In this document: positions 58,413 through 64,000 of the stretch, piece after piece | How the letters are laid out: every line of letters starts with the position of its first letter | Position numbering within the stretch: position 1 is the first letter of the stretch | Origin: JBHYGK01 sp051859045 | GTDB taxonomy: Bacteria; Pseudomonadota; Gammaproteobacteria; Xanthomonadales; Xanthomonadaceae | Length of the DNA stretch: 64,000 nucleotides | Assembly: GCA_051859045.1 (NCBI GenBank) | Contig: JBHYGK010000023.1 | Location: 1 to 64,000, forward strand | Direction: 5' to 3' | Notes under the pieces: generated by a model | What the model saw: the letters and a program-made list of their open reading frames with translations, nothing else | The model's database searches: none | Told to the model about the DNA's origin: nothing | Position numbers and translations under genes: made by a program

Positions 58413-59645
58413 TCAGACCAGCTTGCCGAGGATCGCGAGGCCGCCGGTCCACACGCCGATGGCGGTGCCGACGCTGGTGAGGAAGAAGTTCAGCAGCACC
58501 CGGGCGACGCGGTTGCGCCACCAGCCGCGCAGCGCCTGGACGTCGTCGCGCAGCGCGAGGAAGTCGGCGTAGGCCGGCGGGCGCATCCGCGCCTCGACCA
58601 GGGCGCTGACGGTGCCGGAGGCGAGGGCGGGGTGCAGCGGGGTCAGCGGGCTGGCGACGAAGGCCGCGAGGATGCTCAGCGGATGGCCGCCCGCGATCAA
58701 TGCCCCCAGCGCGCCGAGCAGGCCGGTGGCGAGGATCCACTGCAGCAGCATGCCGGCGCCGACCTCGACGCCGCCGGTGGCGAAGCCCCAGGCGAAGCCG
58801 CCCAGCAGCAGCGCCGCCAGGACCAGGGTGAACCACGGGATCGACGAGCCCTCGATGCGCTGTTCGAGCGCCGCGCGCTGCGCGGCCGGCGGCTCGGCGT
58901 CGTCGGCGAGGTGACGGGCGAGGCCGGCGAGGTGGCCGGCCCCGACCACCGCCAGCACCCGCGCGGGGCGCGGCCTGGCCTCGGCCAGGCCGCGCAGGTG
59001 CGCGGCCATGTAGCGGTCGCGCTCGGCGATCAGCACCTCGAACAGCGCCGGCGCGCCGGCGGCGAAATCGGCGAAGCTGCGTTCGAGCATGTCGCCGCGC
59101 TTGAGCTTCTCGACCTCGGCCTGGTCCACCTCGTCGTCGCCGAACAGGCTCAGCATCAGGCCGGCGCCGACCTTGGCGCGGCCCCACCAGCCCAGCCGCG
59201 CCATCGCGCGGTGGAAGGTCAGGCCGACGTCGCGGTCGATGAGGTGCAGGGGCACGCCCGAGGCCACCGCGCCGTCGGCGGCGGCCTTGAGCTCGGCGCC
59301 CGGCTCGATCCCGAGCTGCTCGGCCAGCCGGCGCTGGTAGGCCGCGAGCGCGAGGTTGGCGGCGAAGACGCTGGTCTTGCCCTCGCGGATGACCTTGACC
59401 AGGTCCATCCGGTGCAGGGCGTCGGGGTCCGACATCGCCTGGTGGCGGCGTTCGTCGAGCTCCACCGCGATCGCGTCCCAGCCGCCGGCGGTGAGCTCGG
59501 CCTCCACGGCCTCGACGCTGGCCAGCGAGACGTGCGCGGTGCCCAGCAGCACGTACTCGACGCCGTCGCGGACGACGACCTCGCGCGGCTGCGGCTCGTG
59601 CGGCGGGGCGTCGTGGGTCGCGTCGGCGGCGGCGGGGCGGGTCAT
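58413..59645 (-). CDS. TraB/PrgY family membrane protein
   Basis: 410 residues. The TraB domain occupies about 25-265: LLGTAHVSLASVEAVEAEL carries the GxxH signature, with VELDERRHQA and VVGAGHLAGLARHL further on; several conserved Glu/His could bind metal. The C-terminal part (285-410) has several membrane helices with the domain facing the cytoplasm. Bacterial relatives are annotated as pheromone shutdown or TraB proteins without proven activity. It is the last gene of an apparent operon aguA-aguB-traB; its ATG overlaps the aguB stop by four bases. A link to polyamines is positional. Confidence 0.87.
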   Translation of the reverse strand: MTRPAAADATHDAPPHEPQPREVVVRDGVEYVLLGTAHVSLASVEAVEAELTAGGWDAIAVELDERRHQAMSDPDALHRMDLVKVIREGKTSVFAANLALAAYQRRLAEQLGIEPGAELKAAADGAVASGVPLHLIDRDVGLTFHRAMARLGWWGRAKVGAGLMLSLFGDDEVDQAEVEKLKRGDMLERSFADFAAGAPALFEVLIAERDRYMAAHLRGLAEARPRPARVLAVVGAGHLAGLARHLADDAEPPAAQRAALEQRIEGSSIPWFTLVLAALLLGGFAWGFATGGVEVGAGMLLQWILATGLLGALGALIAGGHPLSILAAFVASPLTPLHPALASGTVSALVEARMRPPAYADFLALRDDVQALRGWWRNRVARVLLNFFLTSVGTAIGVWTGGLAILGKLV

Positions 59646-60547
59646 CGGTCGCGGTACCGCTTGAGCAGGTCGGCGTAGGCGTCGATGCGGCGGTCGCGCA
59701 GGAACGGCCAGATCCGGCGCACGTGCTCGCTGCGCGCGAGGTCGACGTCGGCGACCAGCACGGTGGGCTCGTCGGTGCCGGCCTCGGCGGTGACCTCGCC
59801 CTGCGGGCCCAGCACCAGGCTCGAGCCCCAGAAGCGGATGCCGCTGGCGCCCAGCGGCGAGGGCTCGTGGCCGATGCGGTTGCAGCTCAGCACGGGCAGG
59901 CCGTTGGCCACCGCGTGGCCGCGGTGGCTGAGGATCCAGGCCATGCGCTGGCGCTCGCGCTCGTCCTCGGCGTCGTCCGGGTCCCAGCCGATCGCGGTCG
60001 GGTACAGCAGCAGCTCCGCGCCGGCCAGCGCCATCAGGCGCGCGGCCTCGGGATACCACTGGTCCCAGCACACGAGCACGCCGAGGCGGCCGACCGCGGT
60101 GTCGATCGGCTCGAAGCCGAGGTCGCCCGGGGTGAAGTAGAACTTCTCGTAGAAGCCCGGGTCGTCGGGGATGTGCATCTTGCGGTAGGTGCCGGCCAGG
60201 CGGCCGTCGGCGTCGAACACCACCGCGGTGTTGTGGTACAGGCCGGGCGCGCGGCGCTCGAACAGCGAGCCCACCAGCACCACCCCGTGGCGCGCGGCGA
60301 GGGCGCCGAGGCGCTCGGTGCTCGGGCCCGGGATCGGCTCGGCGCGGTCGAACTCGGCCACGCTCTCGTGCTGGCAGAAGTAGGCGCCATTGTGCAGCTC
60401 CTGCAGCAGCACCAGCTTGGCGCCCTCGGCGGCGGCGGCGGCCACGCGCGACTCGATCGCGGCGAGGTTGGCCTCGACGCTGCCGTGGTCGCGGTCCTGG
60501 ACCAGGGCGACGCGCAGGCTGCGGGCGGGGGCGGCGGGACGGGTCAT
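59642..60547 (-). CDS. aguB: N-carbamoylputrescine amidase
   Basis: Hydrolyses N-carbamoylputrescine to putrescine, ammonia and CO2; nitrilase superfamily, 301 residues. The catalytic triad is visible as E50 (LVLLQELHNG), K123 (TYRKMHIP) and C160 (GVLVCWDQWYPEAAR). Its start overlaps the aguA stop by four bases, and its own stop overlaps traB. Together with aguA it turns agmatine to putrescine. Confidence 0.95.
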   Translation of the reverse strand: MTRPAAPARSLRVALVQDRDHGSVEANLAAIESRVAAAAAEGAKLVLLQELHNGAYFCQHESVAEFDRAEPIPGPSTERLGALAARHGVVLVGSLFERRAPGLYHNTAVVFDADGRLAGTYRKMHIPDDPGFYEKFYFTPGDLGFEPIDTAVGRLGVLVCWDQWYPEAARLMALAGAELLLYPTAIGWDPDDAEDERERQRMAWILSHRGHAVANGLPVLSCNRIGHEPSPLGASGIRFWGSSLVLGPQGEVTAEAGTDEPTVLVADVDLARSEHVRRIWPFLRDRRIDAYADLLKRYRDR

Positions 60548-61605
60548 GCGGCGGTCCTCTCGAAGACGCTGCCCGCGGGCAGCTGCATGGTGACGCAGTG
60601 GAGGCTGCCGTTCTGCCAGATCAGCGCGCGGCAGGGCACGCCCACGACCTCGCGGCCCGGGTGGGCCTCGGCGATGATCCGCTGGGCCTCGGCGTCGGCG
60701 GGATCGCCATAGGCCGGCACCAGCACGGCGCCGTTGACGATCAGGTAGTTGGCGTAGGACGCGGCGAGCCGGCGGCCGTCGTCCAGGATCGGCGCGGCCC
60801 AGGGCAGCGGGAAGAGGCGGTAGGGCCGGCCGTCGACGGTGCGCAGCGCGGCGATCTCGGCCGCCATCGCGCCCAGCTCGGCGTGGTGGTGGTCGGTGGG
60901 GTCGTCGCAGGCCTGGAACACGATCGCGTCGCCCGGCGCGAAGCGCGCCAGGGTGTCGATGTGGGCGTCGGTGTCGTCGCCCTCGAGGTAGCCGTGCTCG
61001 AGCCAGAGCACCCGCTGCTGGTGCAGTTCGGACGCCAGCAGCGCGGTGATGTCCCCGCGCGGCAGGGTCGGGTGGCGCTCGTGCAGGCAGCGCCAGGTGG
61101 TGAGCAGGGTGCCGGCGCCGTCGGTCTCGATGCCGCCGCCCTCCAGCGCGAAGTCCACCACGCGGTGCTCGGCGGGCTGGAGCTGCCCGCCGGCCACGAG
61201 GCCGGCGACGATCCGGTCGTCGAGGCTGGCCTCGTACTTGCCGCCCCAGCCGGTGAACCGGAAATCAAGCAGGCGCAGGCCCGCGCCGCGGCGCAGGGTG
61301 ATCGGCCCGGAGTCGCGCAGCCAGGTGTCGTCATAGGGCAGGGCGATGAAGCGCACCCGCGCCAGGTCGACGCCGGCGGCGGCCAGCAGGGCCTCGGCGC
61401 GCGCGCGCACCGCGTCATCGCCGACCAGCAGCAGGGCCGGCTGGAAGCGGGTGATCGCGGCGAGCAGCGCCACGTAGGTGCCTTCGACCTCGGCCAGGCG
61501 CGGGCCCCAGTCGGTGTCGGCGTGCGGCCACGCCAGCAGGATGGCGTCCTGGGGCTCCCACTCGGCGGGGAAGCGGAGGGCGTCGGTGGCGGTGTCGTGG
61601 CTCAT
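60544..61605 (-). CDS. aguA: Agmatine deiminase
   Basis: Converts agmatine to N-carbamoylputrescine; 353 residues. Guanidine-modifying enzyme fold. Motifs are PAEWEPQDAILLAWPHADTD, RDSGPI, FALEGGGIETDG, LEHGYLEGDDTDAHIDT, and catalytic C337 in NGSLHCVTMQLP. First gene of the aguA-aguB-traB unit. The 232-base region upstream of it (61606-61837) holds a hairpin only. Regulation is not evident; a LysR or TetR regulator is not adjacent. Confidence 0.95.
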   Translation of the reverse strand: MSHDTATDALRFPAEWEPQDAILLAWPHADTDWGPRLAEVEGTYVALLAAITRFQPALLLVGDDAVRARAEALLAAAGVDLARVRFIALPYDDTWLRDSGPITLRRGAGLRLLDFRFTGWGGKYEASLDDRIVAGLVAGGQLQPAEHRVVDFALEGGGIETDGAGTLLTTWRCLHERHPTLPRGDITALLASELHQQRVLWLEHGYLEGDDTDAHIDTLARFAPGDAIVFQACDDPTDHHHAELGAMAAEIAALRTVDGRPYRLFPLPWAAPILDDGRRLAASYANYLIVNGAVLVPAYGDPADAEAQRIIAEAHPGREVVGVPCRALIWQNGSLHCVTMQLPAGSVFERTAA

Positions 61606-61766
61606 CGGGGCTCGTCGTTGGCGGGGCGGGGCGCCGCGGCGCGCCAGGGGCGCGGACGCGGGGCGGCGGATGATACAGGCCGCGGCGCGCCCGCGGGCGC
61701 GCGCGACGCGGGCCCGGGCGCGGGGGAGGGCGGAGCGCGGCCAAGGAGCGCGGGCTCCGGAACGCA

Positions 61767-61793
61767 GCACGCCGCGTCGGGGACGCGGCGTGC
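61767..61793. terminator. GC-rich hairpin downstream of the small periplasmic gene
   Basis: Perfect 12-base stem GCACGCCGCGTC/GACGCGGCGTGC with loop GGG, 44 bases after the stop of the minus-strand gene at 61838 and upstream of aguA. No T run. Confidence 0.65.
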
Positions 61794-61837
61794 GGGTGCG
61801 GCGCGGCGATGGCGGGCGGCGGTCGCCGCCCGGTGGC

Positions 61838-62194
61838 TCAGCCCTGGGAGACGGGCTTCGGGCCGGCCTCGGTCGGCGAGGCCTGGCGCAGCACGGCGTT
61901 GATCACGCGATCGCGCTCGAAGTAGACGACGAAGCCGGGGTAGCTCCAGCGGTTGATCACCGGGCGCACCGCGCTCTCGCCGCCGCGCGGCTGCAGGCGC
62001 TCGGCCGGCGCGCCGAACTGGGCCTCGACCTGGGCCATCGTGAGGCCGCGGGCGGGCAGGGTGGTGGCGGACTGGGCCTGCACGCGCTCGATCAGCAGCG
62101 TGTCGGCATGGGCCGGGCCGGCCGCGAGGACGGCGCCGAGGGCAAGCAGGCTGGAGGTCAGCGCGCTGAGAAGCAGCGGGGTGCGCAGGGCCAT
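61838..62194 (-). CDS. Small periplasmic protein, unknown function
   Basis: 118 residues with a signal peptide (cleavage after AHA, residue 30). The mature part has GLTMAQVEAQFGAPAERLQP, then RPVINRWSYPGFVVYFERDRVINAVL. This resembles the BamE/SmpA-like fold pattern (a helix with xxVxxxFGxP followed by two strands), but the length is short and there is no lipobox. I know similar proteins only as conserved hypotheticals of Xanthomonadaceae. Flanked by hairpins on both sides, so it is probably a single-gene unit. Confidence 0.75.
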   Translation of the reverse strand: MALRTPLLLSALTSSLLALGAVLAAGPAHADTLLIERVQAQSATTLPARGLTMAQVEAQFGAPAERLQPRGGESAVRPVINRWSYPGFVVYFERDRVINAVLRQASPTEAGPKPVSQG

Positions 62195-62306
62195 GGTCGG
62201 TCTCCGGGCTGGGGCGGGCGGGCAGGGACGGGGCGGCGCGAGGCGCCGAGCCCGTCATTTCTAACAGATGCCCCGGGGGAAGGCCATCCGATGGGGGCCG
62301 GGCACG

Positions 62307-62329
62307 AAAAAGCCGCCTCGCGGCGGCTT
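62307..62329 (-). terminator. Rho-independent terminator of rpmJ
   Basis: On the minus strand AAGCCGCC/GGCGGCTT with loop GCGA, running into TTTTT (62311-62307). It lies 100 bases after the rpmJ stop, on the rpmJ strand. Confidence 0.88.
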
Positions 62330-62429
62330 GGTCGCATCGGATGGCGTGCGGGCGTCGCGCTTGCGCGGCGATGCTCCGGGGACGCGCACCGCCGGGCGGG
62401 CCGGCGGCGGTCCGATCAGCGCGCTCGGA

Positions 62430-62555
62430 TCAGCGCTGGCGCGCCTTGAAACGCGGGTTCGACTTGCAGATCACGAAGACCTTGCCGCGGCGACGAACGA
62501 CCTTGCAGTCGCGGTGGCGGGTCTTCGCCGACTTCAGGGAGGACAGGACCTTCAT
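62430..62555 (-). CDS. rpmJ: Ribosomal protein L36, zinc-free type
   Basis: 41-residue component of the large ribosomal subunit. It starts MKVLSSLKSAKTRHRDC and ends SNPRFKARQR. The zinc-binding set CxxC...C...H of classical L36 is not complete: only two Cys remain (RDC and VIC) and the His is replaced, as in the YkgO-type (C-minus) paralogues. It stands alone, away from the spc operon, with its own promoter and terminator. Confidence 0.95.
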   Translation of the reverse strand: MKVLSSLKSAKTRHRDCKVVRRRGKVFVICKSNPRFKARQR

Positions 62556-62593
62556 GGGACGACTCCGGAGGAATTGCTGGCGGAAAGCGCGCG

Positions 62594-62623
62594 AGTATAG
62601 CGGTGTTTTGCGGCCGCGTTCAA
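62594..62623 (-). promoter_or_regulatory. Sigma70-type promoter of rpmJ
   Basis: On the minus strand: TTGAAC (62623-62618), 18-base spacer, TATACT (62599-62594); the ATG is 38 bases after the -10 box. Both boxes are near consensus. Confidence 0.8.
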
Positions 62624-62719
62624 GCACTTGGTGCGCCGGACGCCGGCGGGGAGGCGGCGGCGCGGGCCGGCAGGCTACACTGCGCGCCCGATTCCCGCCG
62701 CCGCCGCCCAGGAGCCACG

Positions 62720-63400
62720 ATGTCCCAGCCCGCCCCCGTCCTCACCATCGACGGCCCCTCCGGCGCGGGCAAGGGCACCATCAGCCGCGCCATCGCGGCC
62801 CGGCTGGGCTGGCATTTCCTGGATTCCGGCGCGCTCTACCGCGCGGTCGGCCTGGCCGCGAGCTGGTCCGACGTCGACTTCTCCGACCACGCCTCGCTGG
62901 TCCGGACCACGTTCGACACCCAGGTCCGCTTCGAGGCCGACGGCGACCGCGAGCCGCGGGTGCTCGTGAACGGGGTGGACGCCACCGCCGAGCTGCGCAC
63001 CGAGACCGCCGGCGCGGCGGCCTCGGCCATCGCCGCCATCCCCGAGGTCCGGCAGGCCCTGAAGGAGCGCCAGCGCGCCTTCCGGCAGGCCCCGGGCCTG
63101 GTCGCGGACGGCCGCGACATGGGCACCGTGATCTTCCCGGACGCCCCCTACAAGGTGTTCCTCACCGCCAGCGCCGAGGAACGCGCGGACCGCCGCTATA
63201 AGCAGTTGAAGGACAAAGGGGTTTCCGTTAACCTCGACACCCTGCTGCGCGAGATCCTCGCCCGCGATGCCCGAGACGCCCAGCGCGCCGTGGCGCCCCT
63301 GAAGCCCGCCGATGACGCGGTCTTCCTGGACACCACCGGAGTGCCCGTCGAAGAGGTCATCGAGCGCGTGCTGGCCCTGCTGCCGGGTTCCCCCCGCTAG
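62720..63400 (+). CDS. cmk: Cytidylate kinase
   Basis: Phosphorylates CMP and dCMP; 226 residues. The P-loop is LTIDGPSGAGKGTISRAIA, followed by FLDSGALYRAVG, DGRDMGTVIFPDAPYKVFLTA and RYKQLKDKG. GGAG precedes the ATG. A -10-like TACACT lies at 62676-62681. Its partner rpsA follows after a 201-base leader, the normal cmk-rpsA order. Confidence 0.97.
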   Translation: MSQPAPVLTIDGPSGAGKGTISRAIAARLGWHFLDSGALYRAVGLAASWSDVDFSDHASLVRTTFDTQVRFEADGDREPRVLVNGVDATAELRTETAGAAASAIAAIPEVRQALKERQRAFRQAPGLVADGRDMGTVIFPDAPYKVFLTASAEERADRRYKQLKDKGVSVNLDTLLREILARDARDAQRAVAPLKPADDAVFLDTTGVPVEEVIERVLALLPGSPR

Positions 63401-63424
63401 CACCAGCCCGCCCGGTCCTCCGAA

Positions 63425-63463
63425 CGCCCCGGACATCACCCCCTGGCCGCAAGGCCCGGGGCG
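63425..63463 (+). promoter_or_regulatory. Stem-loop in the cmk-rpsA leader
   Basis: CGCCCCGG (63425-63432) pairs with CCGGGGCG (63456-63463); inside, GGCC-GCAA-GGCC (63445-63456, overlapping) forms a GNRA-capped hairpin as an alternative. It starts 24 bases after the cmk stop and may attenuate read-through or be part of S1 autoregulation, as known in E. coli. The remainder of 63401-63601 holds no gene. Confidence 0.5.
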
Positions 63464-63601
63464 GGTGCGTTTCCGCGTTCGCAGTCCATCCCGACGCCAT
63501 CCCGGCGCCGGGCCATCCACCAACCCGGGCAGCGCGCGAGCGTCGTCCCGACGGTGGGCTCCGGGACATCCCGGGCCCGTGTATCCAACCGAGAACCCAA
63601 C

Positions 63602-64000
63602 ATGACCGACTCCTTCAACGAGCTCTCGTTCGCCGAGATGTTCGAACAGAGCCAGAACAACCTGGCCAAGCTCAAGCCCGGCGCCATCGTCACCGGCATC
63701 GTCGTCGAGGTCCGCTCCGACGTCGTCGTGATCAACGCCGGCCTGAAGTCCGAGGGCATCGTGCCCATCGAGCAGTTCCGCAACGACGCGGGCGAGATCG
63801 ACGTCGCCGTGGGCGACGAGGTCAAGGTCGCGCTCGATTCGCTCGAGAACGGCTTCGGCGAAACCGTCCTGTCGCGCGAGAAGGCCAAGCGCGCGATGGT
63901 GTGGGACGAGCTCGAGAAGGCGCTGGAAGAGAACGCCACCATCACCGGCCGCATCAGCGGCAAGGTCAAGGGCGGCTTCACCGTCGACATCCGCGACGTC
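63602..64000 (+). CDS. rpsA: 30S ribosomal protein S1, 3' end outside the window
   Basis: First 133 codons, open at the right edge. It starts MTDSFNELSFAEMFEQS and contains the first S1 motif (GAIVTGIVVEVRSDVVVINAG) and the beginning of the second (TITGRISGKVKGGFTVDIRD). The full protein of about 560 residues with six S1 domains unfolds mRNA for initiation. No Shine-Dalgarno is visible before the ATG (CCGAGAACCCAAC), as in E. coli rpsA, whose translation depends on leader structure and S1 itself. Confidence 0.97.
   Translation, partial: MTDSFNELSFAEMFEQSQNNLAKLKPGAIVTGIVVEVRSDVVVINAGLKSEGIVPIEQFRNDAGEIDVAVGDEVKVALDSLENGFGETVLSREKAKRAMVWDELEKALEENATITGRISGKVKGGFTVDIRDV

Overview
This is a very GC-rich chromosomal segment of a Xanthomonadaceae-type gammaproteobacterium (Lysobacter/Luteimonas/Xanthomonas relatives). 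The evidence is the gene order comEC-exbB-exbD-msbA-lpxK-kdsB, uvrC-pgsA followed by tRNA-Gly/Cys/Leu, serC-pheA-hisC-aroA, divergent rne/rluC, and cmk-rpsA, together with the extreme GC bias at third codon positions. The genus cannot be fixed from the sequence alone. Coding density is high, many genes overlap by 1-17 bases, and I see no transposase, integrase, prophage module or CRISPR array.

Layout: 1-6.5 kb, DNA uptake (comEC, cut by the left edge), a TolQ/TolR-like pair and lipid A/KDO supply (msbA, lpxK, kdsB). 6.6-11 kb, an NHL-repeat protein, uvrC, pgsA and three tRNAs. 11.1-13.1 kb, a Tat-exported protein built of eight DSDTG-type repeats, overlapping a JmjC/cupin oxygenase gene; this is the most unusual unit in the window. 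13.2-19.7 kb, two envelope proteins, a nucleotide-sugar dehydrogenase, a membrane-anchored glutamate-synthase-like flavoprotein, a diguanylate cyclase and tRNA-Val. 19.8-28.8 kb, a loose lipid/PHA-inclusion neighbourhood: two phasin-type proteins, a PHA-system protein, an acyl-CoA-binding protein with a TetR regulator, a two-domain fatty-acyl reductase, a patatin lipase, and a membrane-anchored Mrr-like nuclease. No PHA synthase is present.

28.9-34.7 kb, an FHA protein, the periplasmic methionine-sulfoxide repair pair msrP-msrQ, and a large multi-PAS GGDEF-EAL protein. 34.7-42.8 kb, serine/aromatic biosynthesis (serC, pheA, hisC, aroA), a TonB-like protein, serS, a LysR regulator and tRNA-Ser. 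42.9-50.2 kb, a LuxR-type response regulator, RNase E, RluC, pterin dehydratase, NfuA and two small cytochromes c. 50.5-58.2 kb, a three-gene RND efflux operon with two permeases. 58.2-58.4 kb, a structured inverted-repeat element. 58.4-64 kb, TraB-family protein with the agmatine-to-putrescine pair aguA-aguB, a small periplasmic protein, zinc-free-type L36, cmk and the start of rpsA.

The genes are mostly core functions. The stretches worth a second look are the Tat-repeat/JmjC pair, the lipid-inclusion locus with its shared 14-bp upstream motif, and the palindromic element at 58.2 kb. Several strong sigma70-type promoters (tRNA-Gly, tRNA-Val, rpmJ) and a set of GC-rich hairpin terminators with a recurring ACGAC-type outer arm are visible.
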